Assembly (NCBI GenBank): GCA_022842845.1
Contig: JALHOT010000007.1
Span: forward strand, 116,834 to 163,656
Length of the DNA: 46,823 nt
From: Cyclobacteriaceae bacterium
Lineage (GTDB): Bacteria > Bacteroidota > Bacteroidia > Cytophagales > Cyclobacteriaceae
Direction: 5' to 3'
Shown here: positions 9,811 through 18,617 of the stretch, in pieces
Position numbering within the stretch: position 1 is the stretch's first letter
Layout of the letters: each line of letters begins with the position of its first letter
Notes under the pieces: generated by a model
Seen by the model: the letters and a program-made list of their open reading frames with translations, nothing else
Told to the model about the DNA's origin: nothing
Databases searched by the model: none
Made by a program: the position numbers and the translations under genes

Positions 9811-10481
9811 TGACGGATCAATTCCCCTTCAATATAGTAACCCATGCCCACTTTGGTATGAATAATTGTATCAGATAGTTTCTTTCTCAATTGAGAAAGA
9901 TGAACTTCAATAACATTGCTGCTCATATCAAAATTTACCTCCCAAACCTTTTCAGCAATTTCTGTTTTTGATAAAACCCTGTTGCAGTTGGTCATCAGTA
10001 ATTCAAGCAAGGTAAATTCTCGCTTAGTGAGCATTAATTCGTTTTTCTGAAGCAATACCTTTCTGCTGATCAAATCCATTTCCAAATCACCAACGCGGTA
10101 ATAGGTGTAATGCCTTCCACCCGGCTTTCGGGTAACGGCTCTGATACGGGCAAGAAACTCTCCAAAGTCAAATGGCTTTTTAATATAATCGACCGCTCCT
10201 TTGTCAAGTCCTTCAATGACACGCTCCGAATTACTCAACGCGCTAATAATAATCACGGGAGTTTTGATATTAAAACGTTTAAAATTATCAAGAATATCAA
10301 AGCCACTTTGCCCAGGTAGCATAACATCCAGTACAACCACATCGTATTGAGCTGATGAAGCCAGTTCTAATCCTTCACTTCCATTGAAGGCTGCATCTAC
10401 TGTGTAACCTTGCTGTACGAGTCCTTTGCGCAAGTGCTCGTTTAGGCGTGGTTCATCCTCAATTAATAGAATTTTCAACAT
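9807..10481 (-). CDS. OmpR/PhoB-family response regulator
   Basis: DNA-binding transcriptional regulator of 224 residues. The receiver domain (about 1-118) has the acidic pocket E8-D9, phosphoacceptor D52 in VVVLDVMLPG, and the conserved lysine in YIKKPFD. The C-terminal winged-helix domain (about 128-222) contains LTKREFTLLELLM and VIEVHLSQLRKKL, which define the OmpR/PhoB class. It is translationally coupled to the sensor kinase through a 4-base overlap. It lies 4 bases downstream of an exported protein gene, so the three genes probably form one operon and the exported protein may be linked to signal sensing. Confidence 0.96.
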   Translation of the reverse strand: MLKILLIEDEPRLNEHLRKGLVQQGYTVDAAFNGSEGLELASSAQYDVVVLDVMLPGQSGFDILDNFKRFNIKTPVIIISALSNSERVIEGLDKGAVDYIKKPFDFGEFLARIRAVTRKPGGRHYTYYRVGDLEMDLISRKVLLQKNELMLTKREFTLLELLMTNCNRVLSKTEIAEKVWEVNFDMSSNVIEVHLSQLRKKLSDTIIHTKVGMGYYIEGELIRQ

Positions 10482-10485
10482 GTGC

Positions 10486-11697
10486 TTATGGCTGTTGTTG
10501 TAACAAATATACCTTACCCCCGATAGTAATTTGCTGAGGGGTAATAATTCTAAAATCCTCTTTGTAAATTTCTCCTGCCTTTTTTACACGTTCTAGACCT
10601 GTAACCGAAAGGGTCTCTCCTCTTTTTAAGAGTACTCCAATTTGCTTTTCAAAACGATTATCGATTTCAATATAGAACTCGTCATCTACTATAATGCTCA
10701 TGATCCTACCCGAATCATCTTTATCAAGGCTAGTAATTTTTCCTGTAGATACGATGTCTTTAAAATCATGCTTCACATCGGCACCACCGTAAAAATCAGC
10801 AACGCCAATCTTGAGTGTGTCTTTGCCGGAAACAAGCGCTTGCAATTCACGCGGTGTTAATTGTGATTCAACCTTAAAGGTTGAGTGATAAATCCTATAC
10901 GTTTTACCTACCTCTATGAATTCTTTAATTTCCTTTGCCTTATCGCTTGGGAAAGATACCTTAATCTCACGACCATCGTTAGCGGTAAAAGCCGCACCGA
11001 TACAAACATGATTTTGCTTGAATAAAAAAGATTTCAATACACCCTCTACTCTTTCAAGCGGTCGATAAAAGTATGCGCTTGCCACATTATTCATGGGATA
11101 AACAAATCCTTCAGTATTCAAATGCATGAATGAATTGAAAGAAACTCTGCCCGATTTTAACTTATCCACCAAATCCTTTCTTACTGCAAAGTAATACCCC
11201 ACCTTATTGCGGTCAAACCTAAAAGCGATGCATCGATCTTCAATGACTGTAATTTCTTCAATCTTCTTTTCTAGAAATAATGATACTTCGGGTGACACAG
11301 GGGTGGGCTTTATCTCAGCAAGATCTTGCCATGTATCATTTATCAGTATACTAACGATATAATCCCTGCTTAAATACCGCTGAAGAATTTCCATGTAGGA
11401 ATCTCCTTTATGATCGATACTTGGCGAGGGAGTAAAAGTGTTGGACTTGAGCGAAACATTACTTCCGGGCTTAAGGTTTGATGTTAACAGCGTGCCATAT
11501 TTTGGATGAAATAAAAAACCACGTTCTTCACCCCCATTCATTTGAATGGTCAGATAATCATAGGCAAACATCATCCCTACAGAATAGGATTTCAGCACAC
11601 CTGTAAATTCCTTTACCTCTTGCTTTCTTTGGGCAACAAGCTCTCCGCTTAATAATATCATCAGGCAGACAAATACTCTCCTCATTGATGTTTTCAT
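10486..11697 (-). CDS. Exported protein of unknown function with repeated beta-rich (OB-like) modules
   Basis: No recognised family. The ATG at 11697 gives a clean signal peptide (MRRVFVCLMILLSGELVAQ after four residues). The upstream in-frame ATG at 11730 would bury this signal and is less likely. The mature part shows at least three similar modules beginning FTGVLKSY, VEGVLKSF and STGKITSL. Each is about 50-60 residues, beta-rich, and ends near GSNVSL, GKTYRIY or GETLSVTG. The pattern resembles small OB-like barrels, but this is a reading by eye. It is the first gene of the regulator/kinase operon and lies 4 bases from the regulator start, so a role as periplasmic partner or target of the two-component system is plausible. 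Confidence 0.75.
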   Translation of the reverse strand: MKTSMRRVFVCLMILLSGELVAQRKQEVKEFTGVLKSYSVGMMFAYDYLTIQMNGGEERGFLFHPKYGTLLTSNLKPGSNVSLKSNTFTPSPSIDHKGDSYMEILQRYLSRDYIVSILINDTWQDLAEIKPTPVSPEVSLFLEKKIEEITVIEDRCIAFRFDRNKVGYYFAVRKDLVDKLKSGRVSFNSFMHLNTEGFVYPMNNVASAYFYRPLERVEGVLKSFLFKQNHVCIGAAFTANDGREIKVSFPSDKAKEIKEFIEVGKTYRIYHSTFKVESQLTPRELQALVSGKDTLKIGVADFYGGADVKHDFKDIVSTGKITSLDKDDSGRIMSIIVDDEFYIEIDNRFEKQIGVLLKRGETLSVTGLERVKKAGEIYKEDFRIITPQQITIGGKVYLLQQQP

Positions 11698-11757
11698 AGC
11701 GTAAATGTAGGATTGTAGCCTTACTTTCAACTTAACAGGACATTAAGTTTTCTTCAT

Positions 11758-11788
11758 AAAAAAAGCCCCGCTAGTGCGAGGCTTTTTT
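11758..11788. terminator. Bidirectional rho-independent terminator
   Basis: AAAAAAGCCCCGC, loop TAGT, GCGAGGCTTTTTT: a 13-bp stem with one C-A mismatch, flanked by A and T runs. It separates the S9 peptidase gene from the start of the exported-protein/regulator/kinase operon. Confidence 0.85.
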
Positions 11789-11807
11789 AACTTGAGGCTT
11801 ATCAATA

Positions 11808-14213
11808 TCATTTAGTACCTGTTACAGGCGCTGCGTTCTTTACATACTTTTCTAGCCAACGATCCATTTCCCACAACATGTGTAATACACTTTCCTTACC
11901 TTGATACCCGTGGCTTTCGTAGGGTAATAGCACAAAACGTGTAGTAGCACCATGACCTTTCAAGGCATTGTAAAAACGCTCTGTCTGCACAGGGAAGGTA
12001 CCTGAGTTATTATCTGCTTCTCCATGTATCAACAAAATGGGTTCTTTAATTTTATCAGCATAAGAAAAAGGACTCATTTCAAAATACACTTGTGGTGCCT
12101 CCCAATATGTTCTCTCTTCAGCCTGGAAACCAAAAGGTGTAAGCGTTCTGTTGTAGGCACCACTGCGCGCAATACCTGCTTTAAATAGATCGGAATGCGC
12201 CAGCAAATTACCTGTCATGAAGGCACCATAAGAATGACCACCCGCTGCCACGCGATTAGGATCTACTACACCTAACGATGCTCCATAATCAATAGCTGCC
12301 TTTGCGCTTGCCACCAATTGTTTGATGTAAGTGTCATTGGGCTCTTGATCACCCTCGCCAACAATAGGAATAGAGGCATTGTCTAAAATAGCATAGCCCC
12401 GTGCCACCCAATAAATGGCACTACCCCAACCAATTCTTGGGAAAGTATAAGGTGAACCCTTTACTTGACCTGCATTGGCCGATGACTTAAACTCTGCCGG
12501 ATAAGCCCATAAAAAAGTAGGCAGCGGACCATCTTCCTTTTTGTAATTGGCTGGTAAATACAAATTAGCAGTTAGATCTACGCCATCATCGCGCTTATAC
12601 TTCAGCACTTGCTTCTTCACATCCTTTATTAATGGATATGGATGAGGGAAAGCCGTGAGCTGCGTCAGCGTTTTACCTGAACGAATGTAGTAGTTGGGAC
12701 TCTCAGTTAAAGATTCACGAGAAGTGATGAATACATTTTTCTTAGGATCAAGCACAGTACTTACGCTTTCGTAATAAGGTGCCACACAACGCCATAGCCT
12801 TGTTTTTTTACCAGAGTTCAAATCCAATTTATCCAGGAATGGTAAATCACCTTCCGGAGAAGATCCTTCACCCGCCAACCAAACTGCATTATCACGAATC
12901 ATCATCACTGATCTTCCATAGCTATTCCACTCCGTCAATACACTTCCCGGATCAGTGTATACATCTTCACTTGAACGATCTTCGATAAGCTTCACCGCTT
13001 TGGTGCCTGGGTTGAGTTGATGTGTTCTGGTCTTGCGATCTGTCCACCAGTTTTCATACACCCAGGCATTGTTGGCATTCCCCCAGGTAATACCACCGTA
13101 GCGCAATGATAGTTTTACTAAGGCTGATGGCGCTGACGAAAAAGGAGCTGCTTGTTCAAAAACTATATCTCTGATATCAGCCTTTGTCTTGGGGTCGCCT
13201 CCGTCTTGTGCTTCTACCCAATATAAAGTAGCCGGTGCGTCATTGCGCCAGGCGTGATTACGAGGACCAGTAGCCACTGCGTTAAAACCGTTGGGTAAAT
13301 TATCAAACAATGGCAAATCGATGATTTGTTTTACCGGCTTGCCTTGCTTATCCATTACACTTACTGTTTGTGGAAAACGGTTGAAGGGAACTATGTAGGA
13401 ATAAGGCTTATGAAGGGCGCGTGTCAAAATATAGTTACCATCGGGCGATGGATTGACTGTTGTATACAAAGCCGGAGCTCCCAGCAGTTTTTCCTCTCCT
13501 GCCAAATTTTTCACAACAATTTGTGACGTGGCATAATAGTCGAAAAGATTCTCGTCATAGGCATTCTTCAATAAATCCTGATAGGTTCTGTTCGGTGCCT
13601 TCTTACCAAGATTTTCTTCAATGGTTGGTCCATTAGGCACTCTTGATTTTTCAGCCATTACCTTTCTATCGGCTGGTACTGCTGTAAATAAAATATGCTG
13701 CGAATCAGATAACCAGCTGTATGGGTTGCCAAATATTGCACTCAAAGGTCTGTCGCTAAACTTAGAAGCGGTCAGAGTATTTACATCAACAATCCACAAT
13801 TCGATACGCTCGGCTGTATTTTGAAGAAAAGCAATTCTCTTTCCATCAGGAGAAAAAGAGGGCGAAGACATCAGCAGAGGTGTTGGCAAACCTTTTACTT
13901 CATAATCTTTCTTATCAACCAAATTCTTAAGCTTCATGCCGATCAGGTAGCGCTGACGACTTTGACCGTTATTACCCGGATCGATGCGCAAACCCGCTAT
14001 CCGAAGTTCCGGGCGCGACAATTCTTCGATCGTAGGGTAATCAGAACGGTCAAGAAGTACCATCCATTTTTTATCTGGAGAAAAAACAACTGCGGGCGTA
14101 AGCGGTGCCTCCAGTAATTGCGTCAACTCAGCTGGTGGTTTTTGGTAAGGAATATTTTCCTGTGCCAAGGCCATATTGGCCAGCAGTAATAGAACAAGTA
14201 TGATTCTTTTCAT
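11808..14213 (-). CDS. Secreted prolyl-oligopeptidase-type S9 serine peptidase
   Basis: Exported peptidase of about 801 residues, expected to hydrolyse short peptides in the periplasm or outside the cell. The start at 14213 gives the signal peptide MKRIILVLLLLANMALAQ. The longer reading from 14270 is rejected because it would translate the upstream terminator hairpin. An N-terminal beta-propeller with PD40-like strands (about 40-520) is followed by an alpha/beta-hydrolase domain. Its likely catalytic triad is S661 in GGHSYGAF, D734 in HGEADNNSG and H768 in YESHGY. The gene is monocistronic between two terminators. The family is firm; the precise peptide specificity is unknown. Confidence 0.93.
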   Translation of the reverse strand: MKRIILVLLLLANMALAQENIPYQKPPAELTQLLEAPLTPAVVFSPDKKWMVLLDRSDYPTIEELSRPELRIAGLRIDPGNNGQSRQRYLIGMKLKNLVDKKDYEVKGLPTPLLMSSPSFSPDGKRIAFLQNTAERIELWIVDVNTLTASKFSDRPLSAIFGNPYSWLSDSQHILFTAVPADRKVMAEKSRVPNGPTIEENLGKKAPNRTYQDLLKNAYDENLFDYYATSQIVVKNLAGEEKLLGAPALYTTVNPSPDGNYILTRALHKPYSYIVPFNRFPQTVSVMDKQGKPVKQIIDLPLFDNLPNGFNAVATGPRNHAWRNDAPATLYWVEAQDGGDPKTKADIRDIVFEQAAPFSSAPSALVKLSLRYGGITWGNANNAWVYENWWTDRKTRTHQLNPGTKAVKLIEDRSSEDVYTDPGSVLTEWNSYGRSVMMIRDNAVWLAGEGSSPEGDLPFLDKLDLNSGKKTRLWRCVAPYYESVSTVLDPKKNVFITSRESLTESPNYYIRSGKTLTQLTAFPHPYPLIKDVKKQVLKYKRDDGVDLTANLYLPANYKKEDGPLPTFLWAYPAEFKSSANAGQVKGSPYTFPRIGWGSAIYWVARGYAILDNASIPIVGEGDQEPNDTYIKQLVASAKAAIDYGASLGVVDPNRVAAGGHSYGAFMTGNLLAHSDLFKAGIARSGAYNRTLTPFGFQAEERTYWEAPQVYFEMSPFSYADKIKEPILLIHGEADNNSGTFPVQTERFYNALKGHGATTRFVLLPYESHGYQGKESVLHMLWEMDRWLEKYVKNAAPVTGTK

Positions 14214-14244
14214 AAGGAATGAATTGATTTGGTATAAATGTAAA

Positions 14245-14267
14245 GAGCCCCAGTTGGGCTGGGGCTC
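14245..14267 (-). terminator. Hairpin terminator downstream of the SRPBCC gene
   Basis: GAGCCCCA, 7-nt loop, TGGGGCTC gives a perfect 8-bp GC-rich stem. It is followed on the minus strand by TTTA, so the U tract is weak. It lies between the SRPBCC gene and the S9 peptidase start, and it supports the peptidase start at 14213. Confidence 0.65.
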
Positions 14268-14314
14268 CAAATATCAATGAACGGCCAAAAGCCTTTCTTT
14301 GCGGATATAATCAA

Positions 14315-14920
14315 TCACTGTTCAACAGCCGCACTGTCGGCAGGGGCCACCGCTTCTATGGGTTCTGGTGCCGGTTTGCTTTCAACAATTTGCTTCAAAG
14401 AAGCCAGCCCCTCTTCGTATTGTTTGCCCAGCATGCCTTCTAAGGCAAAGGCGTGAAAAAACTTAGACATCGAAGCATTGCCAAAACCGGCTTTACTCAC
14501 ATCGCTATCGTAAATCCAGGTAACCTTGGTGCCCTCTGGCACTTCTTCTAAAATAAATTCCGCGTAGGTCTCACCTTCCATGCCTTCAAAAGCCATGGCA
14601 TTCTTCACGCGTTTGTTTTCCTCATACTCCACAGTCCATTGTGATCCTTTACCTGTCTCAGGGCCATCCCAGCTCATTTTAGCCCCTACACCAAGGGCAG
14701 GACCTTCCAAAGTTTGCTTTGCCTCTGGATCCATTTTGACCCAGGGCGACCAGGCATTGAATTTCTCAAATGAAGCCAACTCCTGAAAAACGGCCGCAGG
14801 GGCTGCATTAATAATAACGGTTCGCTCCATGTGGGCTGTTGGAGACATCACAGAGACAGCAATCACCGCCACTAAAAGCAGGGAGAGCACCGCAATACCA
14901 ATAATTTTTAAAATTTTCAT
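14315..14920 (-). CDS. Membrane-anchored SRPBCC (polyketide cyclase/START-like) protein
   Basis: A 201-residue protein with one N-terminal hydrophobic anchor (about 5-26) and a START-like lipid/ligand-binding fold. ERTVIINAAPAAVFQELASF and NAWSPWVKMDP are typical of Bacteroidota polyketide-cyclase/SRPBCC proteins. The C-terminal tail is rich in Pro, Glu and Ala (about 180-201) and looks disordered. No catalytic function can be assigned. It is divergent from the DUF4199 gene across a 107-bp intergenic region. Confidence 0.86.
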   Translation of the reverse strand: MKILKIIGIAVLSLLLVAVIAVSVMSPTAHMERTVIINAAPAAVFQELASFEKFNAWSPWVKMDPEAKQTLEGPALGVGAKMSWDGPETGKGSQWTVEYEENKRVKNAMAFEGMEGETYAEFILEEVPEGTKVTWIYDSDVSKAGFGNASMSKFFHAFALEGMLGKQYEEGLASLKQIVESKPAPEPIEAVAPADSAAVEQ

Positions 14921-15027
14921 GGTTAGAGGGATTGGTTAGATGTCTAATGTAAGGAAAGATTAGCGTTATTAAAACATTGACTATCTGATTATTAATTCGA
15001 ATATTTCATAAACCAACCTAAAAATCT

Positions 15028-15486
15028 ATGAGCTTTTTTTCAAACCCGAATCGTATTCCTGAAAATTACGGACTCCGCATTGCTGCTGGTCTTATCGGCT
15101 TTTTTGTACTCATGTTTGTTCTTGGCTTTGGGCATGTTGTTGAGTTGCGACTGCTAAATCTGTTTATCCTGGCCGGTGGAATTTATTTCGCCCTCAAGAA
15201 ATTTAAAGAAACCCATGGTGCCTCTATTCATTACTTCCGTGCCTTGGCAACCGGAGTCGCTACGGCCTCTATTGGCTCATTGATATTCGGAGCTTTTCTT
15301 TTCTTCTTTTTAAAAATCGATGTTGGCTTTATGGAATGGATCATTGAAAATGAACCCATGGGTCGTTATATGAATCCTTATATAGCCTCTTTCATTGTGG
15401 TGTTGGAGGGAGTCTTCTCTGGATTACTCGTAACCTTTGTATTGATCAATTATATTAGCACGGAAGTAGACAATGTTACTTCTTAG
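15028..15486 (+). CDS. DUF4199 family integral membrane protein
   Basis: A 152-residue protein with four predicted transmembrane segments (about 16-34, 38-55, 72-94 and 118-142). The first helix pair and the FKETHGASIHYFRALATGVATA segment match DUF4199, a Bacteroidota membrane family of unknown function. The short loop ENEPMGRYMNPYIASFI links helices three and four. It stands alone and is followed by a strong terminator. Confidence 0.8.
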   Translation: MSFFSNPNRIPENYGLRIAAGLIGFFVLMFVLGFGHVVELRLLNLFILAGGIYFALKKFKETHGASIHYFRALATGVATASIGSLIFGAFLFFFLKIDVGFMEWIIENEPMGRYMNPYIASFIVVLEGVFSGLLVTFVLINYISTEVDNVTS

Positions 15487-15505
15487 AAACCTCTAACACG
15501 TTAGT

Positions 15506-15538
15506 AAAAAGCCTTGCTCAAAAGAGTGAGGCTTTTTT
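15506..15538 (+). terminator. Rho-independent terminator after the DUF4199 gene
   Basis: AAAAAGCCTTGCTC, AAAA loop, GAGTGAGGCTTTTTT: a 14-bp stem with two G-T pairs, followed by a T run. Confidence 0.9.
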
Positions 15539-15574
15539 GTTTTCACTATCTTGCCAACCTTAAAAAAATCATTC

Positions 15575-16867
15575 ATGCGTTACGAGGCCATCAACCCCCA
15601 GCTGTTTATTAATAACCGAAAGCGTCTGCTTAAAGAAATAAAGGACCAATCACTTGTTGTTGTGAATGCCAACGACATTATGCCTACCAACAGCGATGGC
15701 ACCATGCGTTTTAGACAAAACAGTGATTTATTCTACCTCACCGGTATTGATCAGGAAGAAACCGTGCTCTTGCTCTGTCCACAATTTCCGGATAAAAAAT
15801 ACAGAGAGGTTCTTTTCGTTCGTGAAACGAATGATACCATTGCTACCTGGGAGGGACATAAATACACCAAGGAAGAAGCCCGTGCCGCATCAGGCATAGA
15901 AACCGTGTTATGGACATCGGAATTTCATAAGCTCCTGAACACCATGATGCTCATGGGCGATACACAAAACGTATACCTCAATACCAACGATCACTACCGC
16001 GCTGATATAGTAGTTGAAACCCGAGAGATGCGCTTTGTGAAATGGTGCAAAGAGAAATATCCTTTGCATAACTACGAACGCCTTGCCCCCATTATGCATC
16101 GCTTGCGCAGCATCAAATCTACTTATGAAATCGAGGTGATGCAGCAAGCCTGCGACATCACAGAAGCAGCCTTTAGAAGAATTTTGAAGTTTGTTAAGCC
16201 TGGTGTTACAGAGTTTGAAATTGAAGCAGAGTTTGCCCACGAATTTTTGCGTAGCCGATCAAGAGGCTTTGCTTATGAGCCCATCATTGCATCAGGTGCC
16301 GATTCATGTGTATTGCATTACATCGATAATAGCAAGGCTTGCAAGGATGGCGACATACTATTGCTCGATGTAGGAGCAGAATATGGCAATTACAATGCTG
16401 ACATGACACGTTGCATCCCCGTAAATGGCAAGTTTACCAAGCGACAAAAAGAAGTGTACAATGCTGTGTTGCGCATACAAAGGGCTGCCATGAAATTGCT
16501 TAAACCCGGTGTTGCTTATTTTGATTACCACAAAGAGGTACAGAAGATAACTGAAAGCGAGTTGATCAAATTGAAACTGATTGATAAAACTGATATTAAG
16601 AATCAACATCCTGACAGGCCCCTGTTCATGAAATACTTTATGCATGGTACTGGGCATCAATTAGGCTTAGATGTACACGATGTGGGCAACATGTACCATA
16701 AAATGCAAGTAGGGCAAGTATGGACAGTGGAACCCGGCATTTACATTAAAGAAGAAGGCTTGGGCATACGCATTGAAAATAATGTGGTGATTACCAAAAC
16801 CGGTCTGAAGGACTTAATGAAGAATATCCCAATAGAAGCAGAAGAAATTGAGGATTTAATGAATTAG
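15575..16867 (+). CDS. pepP: Xaa-Pro aminopeptidase (aminopeptidase P, M24B)
   Basis: Dinuclear-metal aminopeptidase of 430 residues that removes N-terminal residues preceding proline, in the cytosol. The ATG at 15575 is preferred over an in-frame TTG 24 bases upstream, because it starts directly at the conserved RYEAINPQLF. An N-terminal creatinase-like domain (about 1-170) precedes the pita-bread catalytic domain. Metal ligands are visible as the aspartates of LLLDVGAEYGNYNADMTR, the histidine of GTGHQLGLDVHD, and the glutamates of VEPGIYI and IRIENNVV. ridA follows after 14 bases, so the two may be co-transcribed. Confidence 0.95.
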   Translation: MRYEAINPQLFINNRKRLLKEIKDQSLVVVNANDIMPTNSDGTMRFRQNSDLFYLTGIDQEETVLLLCPQFPDKKYREVLFVRETNDTIATWEGHKYTKEEARAASGIETVLWTSEFHKLLNTMMLMGDTQNVYLNTNDHYRADIVVETREMRFVKWCKEKYPLHNYERLAPIMHRLRSIKSTYEIEVMQQACDITEAAFRRILKFVKPGVTEFEIEAEFAHEFLRSRSRGFAYEPIIASGADSCVLHYIDNSKACKDGDILLLDVGAEYGNYNADMTRCIPVNGKFTKRQKEVYNAVLRIQRAAMKLLKPGVAYFDYHKEVQKITESELIKLKLIDKTDIKNQHPDRPLFMKYFMHGTGHQLGLDVHDVGNMYHKMQVGQVWTVEPGIYIKEEGLGIRIENNVVITKTGLKDLMKNIPIEAEEIEDLMN

Positions 16868-16881
16868 AACATAACAAGCCT

Positions 16882-17298
16882 ATGAGCGAAATACTCAATT
16901 CAGACAAAGCCCCGGAACCTGTAGGTTTATATCCGCATGCGCGGAAAGTGGGTAATCTTCTTTTTTTATCTGGTGTTGGGCCAAGAAAAAAAGGTTCGAA
17001 AGAAATTCCCGGTGTTACGTTAGATGAAAATAAAAACATCATCTCCTATAGCATAGAAGAACAATGTCATTCCGTTTTTCAAAATGTGCGTTACATTCTT
17101 GAAGCCTCAGGGTCTAGTTGGGAAAAGCTGGTGGATGTTACTGTTTTCCTTACGAATATGAAGGATGACTTCCCTACTTATAATAAGATCTACGCTGAAT
17201 ACTTTAAAGATAATTTACCCTGCAGAACCACCGTTGAAATCAATTGCCTGCCAACACCAATTGCTATTGAGTTAAAGTGCATTGCCACCATAGATTAA
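16882..17298 (+). CDS. RidA (YjgF/UK114) family protein
   Basis: A small trimeric protein of 138 residues. The family includes enamine/imine deaminases that detoxify 2-aminoacrylate, as well as catabolic relatives. The subunit-interface arginine is visible in PCRTTVEI, followed by the conserved C-terminal strand IELKCIAT. The N-terminus APEPVGLYPHARKVGNLLFL is longer than in archetypal RidA and resembles the YjgH/aminoacrylate-peracid subgroups, so 2-aminoacrylate deamination is not assured. It is probably co-transcribed with pepP. Confidence 0.88.
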   Translation: MSEILNSDKAPEPVGLYPHARKVGNLLFLSGVGPRKKGSKEIPGVTLDENKNIISYSIEEQCHSVFQNVRYILEASGSSWEKLVDVTVFLTNMKDDFPTYNKIYAEYFKDNLPCRTTVEINCLPTPIAIELKCIATID

Positions 17299-17325
17299 AG
17301 CAAGCAAGCATATTTAAAAAATAAA

Positions 17326-17361
17326 ATACCCTGCACACATTAGTGATGCAGGGTATATTTT
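17326..17361. terminator. Convergent bidirectional terminator
   Basis: ATACCCTGCA, 11-nt loop, TGCAGGGTAT forms a perfect 10-bp stem. It has A-rich sequence on the left and ATTTTT on the right, and lies between the convergent ridA and IscA-type genes. Confidence 0.88.
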
Positions 17362-17377
17362 TAAAATTTATTGTGGG

Positions 17378-17704
17378 TTAAACAGAGAAACTTTCTCCGC
17401 AACCACATGTACGGGAAGCATTGGGGTTAATGAATTGAAAACCTTTACCGTTGAGTCCATCTGAAAAATCTAATGTAGTGCCCAGCAGGTAGAGCAAACT
17501 TTTCTTATCTACTAAAATCTTTACACCCTTATCTTCAAACACCTGATCGGCTGGCTCTATGCGATCATCAAAACCAAGGTCATACATAAGCCCGGAGCAA
17601 CCACCACCTTTTACGGATACACGAATATTGTGCGCATCATTCCTGCCTTCTTCCTGGCGAAGCGCTACAATTCTTTCTTTTGCCTTATCTGTTACACTGA
17701 TCAT
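17378..17704 (-). CDS. A-type iron-sulfur carrier protein (IscA/ErpA/HesB family)
   Basis: A 108-residue protein that carries or transfers Fe-S clusters to apo-proteins. The three conserved cysteines are present: one in KGGGCSGLMYDL and two in the C-terminal CGCGESF. The length and the ITDKAKERI start are typical. Family members (IscA, SufA, ErpA) cannot be separated by sequence alone, and no isc or suf genes are adjacent. It is preceded on the same strand by a hypothetical gene 28 bases away. Confidence 0.92.
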   Translation of the reverse strand: MISVTDKAKERIVALRQEEGRNDAHNIRVSVKGGGCSGLMYDLGFDDRIEPADQVFEDKGVKILVDKKSLLYLLGTTLDFSDGLNGKGFQFINPNASRTCGCGESFSV

Positions 17705-17732
17705 AGTTCTATTGAAATGAGTAATAGTTGTT

Positions 17733-18143
17733 TTACGACACTGGATTCAATACCACACTGAATACGGTTAAGGTATTCATATCTCTACCATAATATAATT
17801 TTTGTAAAGCATCCATCACATTGCTGGCCCTGAAATAGGAAGTATGTAACTCCTTATCTCCTTTGGCCACCCATTGTATGGTATACGAAAGTTCCTTCTC
17901 TTTATAGTTCTGGACATAGAGAAGCATTTTCTTCAGCGCATCAAGTTTATCAATGCCATTTTCGCTGTGAAATAAAAAAGCCTGATTATGCTTAGGATTG
18001 ATGGTGATCAAGTCAAGTTTTGTCTTACCATCCTGGGTAGAGAACTCAAATACCAAGTCTGCGGTACGAACCCCCAGGTAATTCTTAATCTCCTGCTGGA
18101 TCTTGGCAGACTCTACATGCATTTCACTGGCTGTCTCTATCAT
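17733..18143 (-). CDS. Conserved hypothetical protein (136 aa)
   Basis: No domain recognised. A soluble alpha/beta-looking protein without signal peptide or membrane helix. Visible segments include VRTADLVFEFSTQDGKTKLDLITINPKH and a central helix DALKKMLLYVQNYKEK. The gene lies 28 bases upstream of the IscA-type gene on the same strand and is probably co-transcribed with it. It is divergent from methylmalonyl-CoA epimerase. An ATG eight codons in (position 8) is an alternative start. Confidence 0.75.
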   Translation of the reverse strand: MIETASEMHVESAKIQQEIKNYLGVRTADLVFEFSTQDGKTKLDLITINPKHNQAFLFHSENGIDKLDALKKMLLYVQNYKEKELSYTIQWVAKGDKELHTSYFRASNVMDALQKLYYGRDMNTLTVFSVVLNPVS

Positions 18144-18215
18144 AAAGCTTATTTCTATTCAAAAACTTGACCTGATGGTAAAAAGTTTCGGTTCTTACAC
18201 ACAAAATTAACAATT

Positions 18216-18617
18216 ATGGAAAAACTCGAGCACATTGGTATCGCAGTTAAGAATTTGAATGAGGCCAATGCCTTGTTTGCCCGCCTATTGGGCCGAGAAC
18301 ATTACAAAATAGAGGAAGTAGCATCTGAAGGGGTCAGAACCTCCTTTTTTGAAGTGGGAGGTGTTAAAATTGAGCTTTTAGAGGCTACCAGACCAGATTC
18401 TCCTATTGCCAAATTCATCGAAAAAAAAGGCGAAGGCATTCATCACCTGGCCTTTGAGGTTAAAAATATTGCAGAACGACTGAATGAATTCCGTGATAAA
18501 GGCTTCGATTTAATTAACCAGCAAGCAAAAGACGGGGCAGATAATAAGCGAATTGCCTTTTTACATCCTAAATCAACCCAAGGTGTTTTGGTAGAAGTGT
18601 GCGAAGAAAAAAATTAG
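18216..18617 (+). CDS. mce: Methylmalonyl-CoA epimerase (VOC superfamily)
   Basis: Interconverts (R)- and (S)-methylmalonyl-CoA, linking propionyl-CoA metabolism to succinyl-CoA. The 133-residue protein has two beta-alpha-beta-beta-beta VOC modules. Metal-binding residues fit H6 in LEHIGIAVKN, E in KIELLEA, H in GIHHLAFEV and E in VLVEVCEE. The length and order match the family closely. Its stop codon overlaps the stop of a convergent small lipoprotein gene by 4 bases. Confidence 0.94.
   Translation: MEKLEHIGIAVKNLNEANALFARLLGREHYKIEEVASEGVRTSFFEVGGVKIELLEATRPDSPIAKFIEKKGEGIHHLAFEVKNIAERLNEFRDKGFDLINQQAKDGADNKRIAFLHPKSTQGVLVEVCEEKN

Noticed and set aside
14214-14270. Longer N-terminus of the S9 peptidase
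   Set aside because: These codons overlap a terminator hairpin and precede a perfect signal peptide that starts at 14213.
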